DNA of 64,000 nt, from the NCBI GenBank assembly GCA_049472395.1, contig JBLIRR010000025.1, positions 1-64,000 on the forward strand, given 5' to 3'. The position numbers were made by a program, and so were the translations under genes. Within the stretch, counting starts at the first letter, position 1. Every line of letters starts with the position of its first letter. This DNA comes from JBLIRR01 sp049472395 (GTDB taxonomy: Bacteria > SZUA-182 > DTGQ01 > JBLIRR01). Below the pieces are notes generated by a model that saw only the letters and a list, made by a program, of their open reading frames with translations, was not told the origin of the DNA and searched no databases. Below are positions 34,804-43,829 of the stretch, piece by piece.

Positions 34804-36747
34804 ATGTGCGGTATATGTGGATTTTCCAAATCCGATCCCAATCCTGAGAAGGCTCAACAGATAATCTGCGCCATGTGCGATACTATGATCCCACGAGGTC
34901 CTGATGATTTCGGATATTATCAGGATACTGATATGATACTCGGGATGAGAAGGTTATCAATCATCGACCTCATGACCGGCCATCAACCACTCGTAAATGA
35001 GGATAAGACTATTACACTGGTGTGCAATGGCGAAATCTATAATTTCAAAGAACTGAAAAAGAACCTTATCAAAAAAGGACATCGATTTTCTACTCAATCC
35101 GATTCAGAAGTAATTATACATTTGTATGAAGAGGAAGGCATAGAGTGTGTCCACAGATTGAATGGCATGTTTGGGGTGGCTCTTTGGGACAGCAAGGGGA
35201 AAAAGCTCTTTCTGGCAAGGGATCGGCTTGGTATTAAACCGCTTCACTTTATGCAGTGCTCTGATGGCACATTTGTCTTTGCCTCTGAGATAAAGGCATT
35301 ACTTAAATTTCCCGGTTGGCAGCACACTATCAATCCAGTTGCATTAAATTACTACTTAACCTATGAAACAGTCCCTGCCCCCTATACTATTTTTTCACAT
35401 GTTTTCAAACTCTCACCAGGACATCTTCTCACATTTCAAGATAAAAAAATAGCGATCTCCCAATACTGGGACCTAAACTATCAGAAAGAAGAAAATTATA
35501 CTATTAATGAATCAGAGGCTCAGGAACGATTTCTTCATCTGTTCTCCCGGTCAGTAGACCATAGGATGATGAGCGACGTACCCCTCGGGACATTCTTAAG
35601 CGGAGGAATTGATTCAAGTATGGTTTCAGCCTTTGCCCAAAGCCATAAACCTGATTCTATTGATAGCTTTAATATTGGATTTTATGAAAAATCCTTTGAT
35701 GAATCAGGCTATGCCAGAAATGTTGCATCACATCTCACCACAACCAATCCTGTTCGTGTCAATCACCATGAGGATATCTTTACTACTGACCAACTGCTGG
35801 CTGTCTTACCCAAAATAGTCGAGTTTATGGACGAGCCCCATGCTGATCCCTCGTTGCTTCCTACCTATCTTCTATGTAAATTCGCTCGGCAACACGTGAC
35901 CGTCGCTCTGAGCGGGGATGGTGGAGATGAGTTGTTTGCAGGGTATCCCACTTATCAAGCCCATGCAATGGCACGATACTATTTGAGATTACCCAAAATG
36001 CTTCGGCACTATATCATTGAACCCTGTATTCAACACCTTCCGGTATCAGATAAGAATTTTAGTCTCGATTTCATTGCGAAACGTTTTATTTCCAACATCG
36101 AATCTCCCGCTCCCATGCGACACCTTATATGGATGGGTGCACTGCCACCAGAGCAAAAAATACGTCTGTATTCATCCGATATGCAGTCCATTATGGCCGG
36201 ATTAGATACATTTGTACCAGTAAAAAAATATCTTGATACTGCACGGGTTACCAATCCGCTGGATGCTTTACTATATCTTGATATGAAGATATATCTTCAA
36301 GACGATCTTTTGGTAAAAGTGGATAGAACAAGTATGGCGACATCCTTGGAAGTGCGCGTCCCCTTTCTTGATCATACCCTTGTGGATTTTGTCACACGAC
36401 TTCCCACAGACCTTAAATTAAAAAGGCTTACATCCAAATACCTCCTCAAAAAAAGCGCACAGGCCTTTTTGCCTCGTTCTATTATCAACAGAAAAAAGAA
36501 GGGGTTCGGTATCCCCATTTCTCAATGGATAAAGGGTGAATTGCATGATCTTTTTCATGATATGCTCTCTCCTGAGAAGATAAAACGAGAGGGAATTTTC
36601 GATTCAGAATTTATCGCCTCACTTCTTGACGACCACATCAAATCCCGTAAAAATAATCGCAAAGCATTATGGACCCTCTTTATGTTTGAGCAATGGGTCA
36701 ATAGTTACCTTAATGGAAAGCCGGTCATTGACAACAATATAACATAA
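34804..36747 (+). CDS. asnB: Asparagine synthetase (glutamine-hydrolysing)
   Basis: 647 aa. It has the class II glutaminase domain starting MCGICGF (catalytic Cys2) and the synthetase domain with LSGGIDSSMVSAF (ATP pyrophosphatase loop) and ALSGDGGDELFAGYPTY. Glutamine-dependent amidation of aspartate is the default; AsnB homologs in polysaccharide clusters may amidate sugar acids instead. It begins one base after the GT2 stop, so it belongs to the same operon. Its 3' end faces the cysteine desulfurase gene. Confidence 0.92.
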   Translation: MCGICGFSKSDPNPEKAQQIICAMCDTMIPRGPDDFGYYQDTDMILGMRRLSIIDLMTGHQPLVNEDKTITLVCNGEIYNFKELKKNLIKKGHRFSTQSDSEVIIHLYEEEGIECVHRLNGMFGVALWDSKGKKLFLARDRLGIKPLHFMQCSDGTFVFASEIKALLKFPGWQHTINPVALNYYLTYETVPAPYTIFSHVFKLSPGHLLTFQDKKIAISQYWDLNYQKEENYTINESEAQERFLHLFSRSVDHRMMSDVPLGTFLSGGIDSSMVSAFAQSHKPDSIDSFNIGFYEKSFDESGYARNVASHLTTTNPVRVNHHEDIFTTDQLLAVLPKIVEFMDEPHADPSLLPTYLLCKFARQHVTVALSGDGGDELFAGYPTYQAHAMARYYLRLPKMLRHYIIEPCIQHLPVSDKNFSLDFIAKRFISNIESPAPMRHLIWMGALPPEQKIRLYSSDMQSIMAGLDTFVPVKKYLDTARVTNPLDALLYLDMKIYLQDDLLVKVDRTSMATSLEVRVPFLDHTLVDFVTRLPTDLKLKRLTSKYLLKKSAQAFLPRSIINRKKKGFGIPISQWIKGELHDLFHDMLSPEKIKREGIFDSEFIASLLDDHIKSRKNNRKALWTLFMFEQWVNSYLNGKPVIDNNIT

Positions 36748-36832
36748 TTTTCCTTCAGAAACTCCTTAATCCGGCATTCCTTATTGTGACGTACTCACAG
36801 AGGTAAAAGGGATTCCTGATATTTGTTGTGCG

Positions 36833-36862
36833 GTAGCGAGGTCTTTTTGAGAACTTCGCTAC
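36833..36862. other. Hairpin between convergent asnB and cysteine desulfurase genes
   Basis: GTAGCGAGGT and ACTTCGCTAC pair (one G-T) around a loop CTTTTTGAGA. No T-run follows on either strand, so a terminator role is unsure. It overlaps the desulfurase stop codon. Confidence 0.4.
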
Positions 36863-38001
36863 CCTTCATTCCTCAAGTGCTCAATTATACCCGGGAGATG
36901 AGCGAGCACATAATCTATTTGTTCCTGGGTCGTATATCTGCTCAAGCTAAACCGAATTGTCCCTCGCGCCATTGCACATGGCACGCCCATGGCTTGCATT
37001 ACATGTGACAATTTTAGAGAACCTGCGGAGCAGGCAGCACCTGCTGAGACGGCAATCCCCACTTTATCAAGACGTGCGACAATTTCATTGGCATTAATAT
37101 ATTCAAAACTCATATTTGACGTGTTGGGCATACGATGTTCCCGATCACCATTAATCCTTACATGTGGGCATGCTGACAGTATTCCTCGCTCAAGACGATC
37201 GCGCAAGACCCTTATTTTCTTATTTTCATTCACAATGGATTGTGCCGCAAGTTCACATGCACACCCCAGCCCGACAATGTAAGGTACATTCTCTGTTCCT
37301 GCCCGCATTCCGCTTTCCTGATGTCCCCCATATATTAAGGGATTTATTTTTGTACCCTTTCTTATATAAAGTGCACCAATGCCCTTTGGTGCATGGAATT
37401 TATGGCCAGACAGTGAAAGGAGATCCACAGGTATTTTCTTCACATCTATAGGTATTTTCCCGACTGCCTGCACTGCATCGGTATGAAAAAGAATGCCGAC
37501 CCGTTGTGATATATGTGCTATTTCATCTATGGAAAAAACAACCCCTGTCTCATTATTTGCCCACATCACCGAAACAATAGCCGTATCTTCCGAAATAGCA
37601 CCCCGTAACTGATCAAGATTGATATGGCCTTCTGTGTCACATTCAATTAATGAAAGAGGATGCCCCCGGGAGGATAAATAAGAACAGATTGATGATACGG
37701 CAGGATGCTCGACAGTGGTAGTAATAATAGGGGAGGATTTCTTAGTACGCTCAACTGCTCCCCGGATAGCCATATTATTGCTTTCCGAACCGCAACTAGT
37801 GAAGATAATTTCATTGGGATCAGCTCCTATCAGGGAGGCAACCTTAGCCCGTGCTTCTTCAACATAATGCCTCACCTGACCCCCGAAAGCATGCATACTT
37901 GATGGGTTGCCCCAAAGGTCCTTAAAAAAAGGATTCATTGCTTCAACAACCTCTGGTGCTACCATACTTGTGGCATTATTATCAAGATACACGGTGTTCA
38001 T
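36859..38001 (-). CDS. Cysteine desulfurase (NifS/IscS family)
   Basis: 380 aa, full length. PLP-binding lysine in LSLSGHKFHAPKGIGALY, TDAVQAVGKI, and the catalytic cysteine in VSAGAACSAGSLKLSHVM are present. It generates persulfide sulfur for Fe-S clusters, tRNA thiolation or other sulfur (possibly selenium) acceptors. No IscU or NifU gene is adjacent. It is the only persulfide-generating gene in the window, relevant to the YedE/DUF3343 cluster at 57-62 kb. Downstream of the cytochrome gene on the same strand, separated by the 38052-38091 hairpin. Confidence 0.9.
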   Translation of the reverse strand: MNTVYLDNNATSMVAPEVVEAMNPFFKDLWGNPSSMHAFGGQVRHYVEEARAKVASLIGADPNEIIFTSCGSESNNMAIRGAVERTKKSSPIITTTVEHPAVSSICSYLSSRGHPLSLIECDTEGHINLDQLRGAISEDTAIVSVMWANNETGVVFSIDEIAHISQRVGILFHTDAVQAVGKIPIDVKKIPVDLLSLSGHKFHAPKGIGALYIRKGTKINPLIYGGHQESGMRAGTENVPYIVGLGCACELAAQSIVNENKKIRVLRDRLERGILSACPHVRINGDREHRMPNTSNMSFEYINANEIVARLDKVGIAVSAGAACSAGSLKLSHVMQAMGVPCAMARGTIRFSLSRYTTQEQIDYVLAHLPGIIEHLRNEG

Positions 38002-38051
38002 AATATGTAATCATATACTCATTATGAAATTAAGTCAAAATTTGTATACAA

Positions 38052-38091
38052 GGATTTCAGACCCCGCGGCATGCTGCAGGGTCTGAAATCC
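38052..38091. terminator. Strong hairpin between the cytochrome and cysteine desulfurase genes
   Basis: GGATTTCAGACCC and GGGTCTGAAATCC form a perfect 13-bp stem with a 14-base loop, eight bases beyond the cytochrome stop on the minus strand. No good T-run follows, so it could be an RNA-stabilising or attenuating hairpin instead of a classic terminator. Confidence 0.6.
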
Positions 38092-38098
38092 TGCGGAA

Positions 38099-39301
38099 TT
38101 AATAGTACACCAAATGAGGAGAAATTGAAGAACCGTGGCATATTCCGCAGTCAGGCCCCATGCTTGGATCAGCAGCTTGCACTGTATGACATACTCCACA
38201 ATCCCCATATCCCAGAGGAATGGGATTTTCTATGTGGGTTGGAGCATGACAATTAATACACCACACCCCTCCATGCCCGCGGGAATCTTTAAAAAGCCTC
38301 GGGAGATTTTCCGCATATAAAGGGCCGTGACAACTTGCGCAGTATGGTAAACCTAGCTGTCCTGAAATTAACATTCTATCATTGACGGCATCAAGTAGTG
38401 TACCATGACAATCAGTGCACCATATACCAATCCTGCCATGAACACCAGACAGACAGCCACTCGGATGACAACGATAACAATCATCAATCGGAAGCCGTGC
38501 ATCTTGGAGAGCGTGCTTATGCAATACACTGTCCAATTTATGGCAATCATGACATCTCCCCCATGTATAGCGAAAGGCAACGTGCCCCGGAGGAGTTGGA
38601 TGGCACGCATCACACGTTGCAGATCTTCTATGGGTTATTGCAACAGTAGAGGCAGTTCCAACAGTAACTGTTGTTAAATAATCATTCGGTGCCCCACCAA
38701 AAAAGGAACCCTCAAATAGCAGTATGTCCGGATCAAGCAGCGTCATGATCCCGATTTCTCCGGTTGTGTCAACAATAAATTCAGGTACTATATCTAATAA
38801 TAATCCCTTCTTATCAAATGATTGTGCCCTCACTGTAAGAGATGATTTCCATAAGTTCACTTGAAATCCCCCTTCAAGCCACCCAATGGGGTCCCAACAA
38901 TACATGCCTTTTGGTGGCTGAGCGAGTACCAAATTAACACTTGCATTGGTGAATCTTAGATTAACAAGGGGAGAATCAACAAGGGGGGAATAAAATAATG
39001 CTTCCGGCAAATAATTAACGCTCCCCAAAGGGCTTAACGCAAAGAGTTGCTCGCCGAGGAGCAGACGTTCAAGAAAAGAGAATTGAGTATCGACAGCAGG
39101 ATTTATATATGGCGGATATAAAAAATAAGTGAGGATATTCTCGGCAAGTTTATTACCCGCAAGTGAATAGGTATAAAGAGAAGGATTTATACTATATTGG
39201 CTATAAATATCTTGAAAAGAAAAAGATATAACGAGCAGTACAAATAGTATTAACAATATAATTATTAATGAATAAAATTTTTTTCGATTACCCTTGTACA
39301 T
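38099..39301 (-). CDS. Eight-heme c-type cytochrome, membrane-anchored
   Basis: 400 aa. An N-terminal anchor or uncleaved signal (about 9-29) precedes a ~200-residue domain without heme motifs. Eight CXXCH sites follow: CDACH (230), CHDCH (250), CYRCH (275), CTDCH (295), CASCH (321), CINCH (348), CGVCH (368) and CGICH (385). Spacing is 16-27 residues, a multiheme wire pattern, with additional His residues for bis-His ligation. It is periplasmic or outer-face. It matches no named octaheme family (no NrfA/HAO catalytic CXXCK). Possibly extracellular electron transfer or respiratory reduction; the partner is unknown. Confidence 0.85.
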   Translation of the reverse strand: MYKGNRKKFYSLIIILLILFVLLVISFSFQDIYSQYSINPSLYTYSLAGNKLAENILTYFLYPPYINPAVDTQFSFLERLLLGEQLFALSPLGSVNYLPEALFYSPLVDSPLVNLRFTNASVNLVLAQPPKGMYCWDPIGWLEGGFQVNLWKSSLTVRAQSFDKKGLLLDIVPEFIVDTTGEIGIMTLLDPDILLFEGSFFGGAPNDYLTTVTVGTASTVAITHRRSATCDACHPTPPGHVAFRYTWGRCHDCHKLDSVLHKHALQDARLPIDDCYRCHPSGCLSGVHGRIGIWCTDCHGTLLDAVNDRMLISGQLGLPYCASCHGPLYAENLPRLFKDSRGHGGVWCINCHAPTHIENPIPLGYGDCGVCHTVQAADPSMGPDCGICHGSSISPHLVYY

Positions 39302-39689
39302 AATCCCCTTCTCCTTAAGTTTTATTCTATGTATTTTTTTTCATAAGTTATTTATTATTATGAAATTTTTTTCAAATTATTTGCCTTCTTCATTGAGCAC
39401 TTTGCCCTCTGCTTTTCTCTTTTTGCATTTTTTAAGTAAACGGTTATGGGGACTAGCCCCCTGGATCTCTTATTATTAAAATACATATTCTTTGCATTGC
39501 TTCATCCGCCTGGTAATTGTTTTGAAGCATTATTCACAGCATTTAGAATACTTTAATAGGCATATATTATGCCAAATTATGCATTGCATTACATTGATCT
39601 GATGCTCTGTTGAATATCTGATGCAAGGATGATATTATTCCATAAAGCATATGTTTTACAGATTCCATAAATAAAGAGGGTATAAAAAA
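39302..39689. other. 388-bp divergent intergenic region (cytochrome / Gfo-Idh)
   Basis: No gene is seen. It contains short inverted repeats TGCTTCA (39498-39504) / TGAAGCA (39523-39529) and GGCATATATTATGCC (39559-39573), and the promoter at 39610-39638. The left part is extremely T-rich and must hold the cytochrome promoter on the minus strand. Confidence 0.5.
39610..39638 (+). promoter_or_regulatory. Sigma70-type promoter of Gfo/Idh-lpxB, extended -10
   Basis: TTGAAT (39610-39615), 17-bp spacer, TATTAT (39633-39638) preceded by TGA. It lies 51 bp before the GTG start at 39690. Confidence 0.55.
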
Positions 39690-40637
39690 GTGCAAAAGAT
39701 TAAAGTGGGTGTCGTCGGAGTCGGTTATCTTGGCAAATACCATGTGGAAAAATATGCACATCTTCCTCAAGCAAAGCTTGTGGGTATAGTTGATATTAAT
39801 CCTGAGAGAGCTGCCGAAGTGTCTGGCCAATTTCATGTTCCGGCATATACTGCCTTTAATGCACTCCTTGGTAAAGTTGACGCAGTGAGCATTGTTGCGC
39901 CTACTAATCACCATCATGAGATTGCCAAGGAATTTCTCAAAGCTGGCGTTGATGTTCTCATAGAAAAACCGATAACAACGACTCTGGAGGAAGCAGATGA
40001 GCTTATTGACATTGCAAAATCCACTGACTGTATTTTTCAGGTTGGACATCTTGAACGTTTTAATCCTGCAATTACGGCACTCAAAGGAATAATACAAAAA
40101 CCAGGTTTTATCGAATCCCACCGTCTTGCACCATTCAAAGATAGAGGAACGGAAGTGGATGTAATCCTCGATATAATGATTCATGATATTGATATAATTC
40201 TTACTCTAGTGGGTGACGTGGTCACCTCGATACAGGCTGTTGGCGTCCCTGTCATTTCACATCACAATAATGATATAGCGAACGTTCGACTAGAATTTGC
40301 CACAGGATGTATCGCCAATGTAACTGCAAGCCGAATTTCCGCTAAAGAAATGCGTAAACTACGTATTTTTCAACAAGATACATATATTTCTATTGACTAT
40401 GGGAAACAACAAGTTGAGATGTATACTAAGATGGATTCTGAGCAGCATACTCAGATCCCGCTTTTTGACTATAAACAAGTGGCTATCAAACGGGTGGATT
40501 CTTTAGAAGAGGAGATAAAATCTTTTCTTAAGGCAGTAGAACATCGTACTAGGCCTACAGTTTCCGGAGAGGATGGAAGAAATGCCCTCTCCGTAGCCCT
40601 TAAGATTGTTGATCAGATTAAAGCTAAAAGGCCTTAA
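39690..40637 (+). CDS. Gfo/Idh/MocA-family oxidoreductase in the lipid A locus
   Basis: 315 aa. Rossmann motif VGVVGVGYLGKYH, IEKPITTTLEEAD (the family EKP signature) and the C-terminal Gfo/Idh domain (LDIMIHDIDIILTL with catalytic His). GTG start with AAGAGGG upstream. It directly precedes lpxB (stop and start overlap at 40637). Members of this family sit in lpx loci of several lineages; GnnA, which oxidises UDP-GlcNAc at C3 on the way to 3-amino lipid A, is one candidate, but no GnnB transaminase gene is beside it here, so the role is open. Confidence 0.88.
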   Translation: MQKIKVGVVGVGYLGKYHVEKYAHLPQAKLVGIVDINPERAAEVSGQFHVPAYTAFNALLGKVDAVSIVAPTNHHHEIAKEFLKAGVDVLIEKPITTTLEEADELIDIAKSTDCIFQVGHLERFNPAITALKGIIQKPGFIESHRLAPFKDRGTEVDVILDIMIHDIDIILTLVGDVVTSIQAVGVPVISHHNNDIANVRLEFATGCIANVTASRISAKEMRKLRIFQQDTYISIDYGKQQVEMYTKMDSEQHTQIPLFDYKQVAIKRVDSLEEEIKSFLKAVEHRTRPTVSGEDGRNALSVALKIVDQIKAKRP

Positions 40638-41791
40638 TGGAAAAGCACGCAAAAAGAATACTTCTCATTGCGGGAGAAGCATCTGGGGATCACCATGGAG
40701 CTCATGTTGTTAAGGCCTTAAAACACATTGATCCATCGATACATGTCTATGGCATAGGTGGTGAAGAGCTTCGTAAGGAGGGAATGGAAATCCTTTACTC
40801 CTCAGAAGAACTTGCTGTTGTCGGGATCTTAGAGGTCTTCTCCCATGTGACTCATATAATAAAAGCCTTTCACACTATCAAAAAAGAGATACTCAAGACA
40901 CCTCCCTCGCTTGTTCTCCTCCTTGACTATCCGGATTTTAATCTTCGCATTGCAAATATTGCAAAGAAAAAAAATGTCCCCGTACTTTACTATATAAGTC
41001 CCCAAATATGGGCATGGAGAAAAGGGCGGGCAAAGAAAATAATCCAGCTCGTCGATAAGATGGCTGTCATCTTCCCCTTTGAAATCCCGTTTTATGCACA
41101 CGAAGAATTCGCGGTGGAGTTTGTTGGGCACCCTCTCTTGGATCAAGATTGGAACCTTATTGATACACAGAGTGCATTAAAAAATTTTCACCTTAAGGAG
41201 GGACATTGGCCTATTATCGGGCTTCTTCCTGGCAGCAGAAAGAGCGAAATCGACAGGTTATTGCCTCCAATGTTAGCATCCATTCCCTGTATCATAAAAA
41301 AATATCCAGATGCACAATTTGCTTTACCTTGTGCGCCAGGTATTCGCCAAGATTATATTAAATCGCTTGTAGATAAGTATAATGTTCAGGTATCGATTAT
41401 CTCTGATAATTTCAAACAGGTTGTCTCCATATGCGATTTGGTTTTAGTTGCCTCCGGAACAGCCACGCTTGAAACGGCTATTATGGAGAAACAAATGATT
41501 ATTCTCTATAAAGTCTCACTCCTGACGTATCTTATAGGAAAAATGCTCATAAGCATCCCGTATATAGGATTAACAAACATTGTAGCTGGAAAAAAAGTCG
41601 TCCCTGAACTTATTCAGGGAGAAGTAACTCCATCAAGAATTGTTGAGGAAGTTACTACTATTCTTGACAACCCCGACCAGATGCACACCATGAAAATGGA
41701 GCTGAGTGCTATAAAGAAAAAACTTGGTAATAAAGGAGCATCAAGGAGAGTTGCTCAACTTGCCTGTGAGATGATGTCATCGTCTGTTTGA
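40637..41791 (+). CDS. lpxB: Lipid-A-disaccharide synthase LpxB
   Basis: 384 aa, full length GT19. Motifs: AGEASGDHHGAHVVKAL, SPQIWAWRKGRAKKI, LLPGSRKSEIDRLLP and ASGTATLETAIM. It joins UDP-diacylglucosamine and lipid X at the inner membrane to form the lipid A disaccharide. Coupled to the preceding oxidoreductase. Its last 37 bp overlap the convergent lpxI gene, so the two transcripts are complementary at their 3' ends. Confidence 0.95.
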   Translation: MEKHAKRILLIAGEASGDHHGAHVVKALKHIDPSIHVYGIGGEELRKEGMEILYSSEELAVVGILEVFSHVTHIIKAFHTIKKEILKTPPSLVLLLDYPDFNLRIANIAKKKNVPVLYYISPQIWAWRKGRAKKIIQLVDKMAVIFPFEIPFYAHEEFAVEFVGHPLLDQDWNLIDTQSALKNFHLKEGHWPIIGLLPGSRKSEIDRLLPPMLASIPCIIKKYPDAQFALPCAPGIRQDYIKSLVDKYNVQVSIISDNFKQVVSICDLVLVASGTATLETAIMEKQMIILYKVSLLTYLIGKMLISIPYIGLTNIVAGKKVVPELIQGEVTPSRIVEEVTTILDNPDQMHTMKMELSAIKKKLGNKGASRRVAQLACEMMSSSV

Positions 41792-42588
41792 CCAATGAGA
41801 CAAATTTTATTCTTATTGATAAGCGCCAATGATTCATCCTGATTAAGAAAAAGGCATTTCTGAGCATCAACAGCCATTGCAGAGGAGTGTGCCTCAATCA
41901 AAGAAAAAATTGTATCCCTCCCAATAATCGGAACATCAAAACGCATATCTTGTGAAGGTTTACTTACTTTAATAACGACACATCCAGGACCCGCAATCTG
42001 GCCAGCCCTTTTAATTGTTGCATCTGTACCATCCATCCCTTCAACTGCTATGACTGATTTGTCCTTCACTACTATGGTCTGTCCAATATCCATGCCTGCA
42101 ATTTCTCTGGCAAGAGGAGTTCCAAAAGTAATATCTTTCAGTTCCCTTTTATGAGGTTTTCTTTTTCCCATAATCCCTTCTTTGCATAAAAGATGAGATA
42201 AAAAGGTAGTAGAAGGCAGCACATGAATATTCTCCTTCTCCAAAGCTTCTACCGCTGCAAGTAAAAGTGAATCAGCCCTTTTATCACGTACACTCTTAAA
42301 AAGCTCAAGTGCTTTAAGGTCAAAACGAAAATTTCTGAAAATTTTCATATGTTTTATCTGACCTGCCAGCACTACCTGAGCCACACCCGCATGCTTTAAT
42401 TTTTCTATTAAACCTCCAAACCGACCTAAATATACCCAAAAAGAAGAATCTGCTAACTCAGCAAGCTCAGGTCTTGTCTCTCCTCTAATGCATATGGCAA
42501 CAACTTCAACACCGCACTTTTGAGCCTCCTCGGTAAAAATGAGAGGATATTCACCATTCCCAGCGATTAAGCCAACCTTATCATTCAC
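41755..42588 (-). CDS. lpxI: UDP-2,3-diacylglucosamine pyrophosphatase LpxI
   Basis: 277 aa, whole-length LpxI (DUF1009) protein: N-terminal GLIAGNGEYPLIFTEEA, VVLAGQIKH, EGMDGTDATIKRAG with the catalytic region, and DVPIIGRDTI near the end. LpxI performs the hydrolysis done by LpxH in enterics and is found in alphaproteobacteria, deltaproteobacteria and other phyla. Its start overlaps the lpxA stop by four bases. It converges on lpxB with a 37-bp overlap. Confidence 0.95.
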   Translation of the reverse strand: MNDKVGLIAGNGEYPLIFTEEAQKCGVEVVAICIRGETRPELAELADSSFWVYLGRFGGLIEKLKHAGVAQVVLAGQIKHMKIFRNFRFDLKALELFKSVRDKRADSLLLAAVEALEKENIHVLPSTTFLSHLLCKEGIMGKRKPHKRELKDITFGTPLAREIAGMDIGQTIVVKDKSVIAVEGMDGTDATIKRAGQIAGPGCVVIKVSKPSQDMRFDVPIIGRDTIFSLIEAHSSAMAVDAQKCLFLNQDESLALINKNKICLIGQTDDDIISQAS

Positions 42589-43361
42589 CTTCTACAGATA
42601 CCCCGTTCAGAAGCCTCAATAAAAGATATGATTTTATCTATTTTATCAATTCTCTCGAGCCCCTTGATAGCCTCTAATGCCTGAGATACATTTAACTTGG
42701 ATGACATTAAAAAACGATAGGCCTTTTTAATCAATGTAATTTCATCAGGATTAAATTGATTTCTCTGCAAACCCACACTATTTATCCCAAACAAGCGTGC
42801 CCTATTGCCGACCGCCTTCGCATAAGGAGGAATATCCATAGCCACCGCAGAACATCCCCCTACAAAAGCATATTCGCCAATCTTGATAAATTGATGAACA
42901 GCGGTCAAACCTCCAATAATGGCATAATCCTCAACATGGACATGCCCCCCAAAGGTAACTGCATTAGATAAGATTACATTATTCCCTACCTGACAGTCAT
43001 GTGCTATGTGAACATACGCCATAATGAGGCAATTCTCCTTTATTACAGTTCTTCCCCCTCCTTGTGCAGTCCCTCTATTTATATTAGCGAATTCGCGGAT
43101 CTTTGTGTGACGGCCAATAGTCAGATAGCTTTCCTCTCCTTTAAATTTCAAATCTTGAGGTTCAGTGCCAATCACTGCATGAGGCCCAATAACGCATTCC
43201 TCGGCAATATCAGTCCACCCGGCGATATGAGCGTGTGCGCCAATAACTGTGTCTTTTGCAATTTTTACATTACCTCCTATGACAACATAGGGTCCTATTG
43301 TGACGCTTTCATCAATCTGTGCCTCATGATCAATAATGGCGGATGGATGTATAGTACTCAT
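42585..43361 (-). CDS. lpxA: UDP-GlcNAc O-acyltransferase LpxA
   Basis: 258 aa, normal length. Left-handed beta-helix hexapeptide repeats run across residues 3-180, with the catalytic histidine in MAYVHIAHDCQVGNNV. The C-terminal helical region (RNQFNPDEITLIKKAYRFLM) is typical. It adds 3-hydroxyacyl to UDP-GlcNAc as the first lipid A step. Overlaps fabZ and lpxI by four bases each, so the three are translationally coupled. Confidence 0.96.
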   Translation of the reverse strand: MSTIHPSAIIDHEAQIDESVTIGPYVVIGGNVKIAKDTVIGAHAHIAGWTDIAEECVIGPHAVIGTEPQDLKFKGEESYLTIGRHTKIREFANINRGTAQGGGRTVIKENCLIMAYVHIAHDCQVGNNVILSNAVTFGGHVHVEDYAIIGGLTAVHQFIKIGEYAFVGGCSAVAMDIPPYAKAVGNRARLFGINSVGLQRNQFNPDEITLIKKAYRFLMSSKLNVSQALEAIKGLERIDKIDKIISFIEASERGICRR

Positions 43362-43801
43362 TTATTATCCTTTCCACCGAAGATAGATGCTAAAAATTCT
43401 CCTTCAGTGACCAAGCGCTCTTGAACATAGGCCTCCCCTTTCATTTTCCATCCTCTTCTTGATTTCTGTATTACTGAAAGCTCCATTCTTAGCTGATCAC
43501 CAGGCCCTACGATTTTTCTAAATTTTACTTTATCCAATGCCATAAGATAAATCTTCTCGCAGTTAAATGTTTCTAGTGAATTAAGGTAGAGTATCCCTCC
43601 TGTTTGGGCAAGAGCTTCGAGAATAAGAACACCCGGCATAATCGGCTCAGCAGGAAAATGTCCCATAAAAAAATGTTCATTATAGGTAACGTTTTTTATA
43701 GCTACAATACGTTCATATGCAACTATTTCAATGACTCGATCGACCAATAAAAAGGGGTATCGATGGGGAAGAAACTTCAGGATTTCCGTTATGTCTAACA
43801 T
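43358..43801 (-). CDS. fabZ: (3R)-hydroxyacyl-ACP dehydratase FabZ
   Basis: 147 aa. FabZ motifs are intact: LPHRYPFLLVDRV with the catalytic His, and MGHFPAEPIMPGVLILEALAQ with the catalytic Glu. It dehydrates 3-hydroxyacyl-ACP for fatty-acid elongation and competes with LpxA for substrate, and the fabZ-lpxA pair is a common arrangement. It follows the PilO-like gene by 28 bp. Confidence 0.95.
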   Translation of the reverse strand: MLDITEILKFLPHRYPFLLVDRVIEIVAYERIVAIKNVTYNEHFFMGHFPAEPIMPGVLILEALAQTGGILYLNSLETFNCEKIYLMALDKVKFRKIVGPGDQLRMELSVIQKSRRGWKMKGEAYVQERLVTEGEFLASIFGGKDNK

Positions 43802-43829
43802 ACAATGAACTCCCTTCAGAAATAAAATA

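Noticed and set aside
39567..40184. Minus-strand 205-aa frame opposite the Gfo/Idh gene
   Set aside because: Cys/Phe-rich antisense translation with no family features; the plus strand encodes a clear oxidoreductase.
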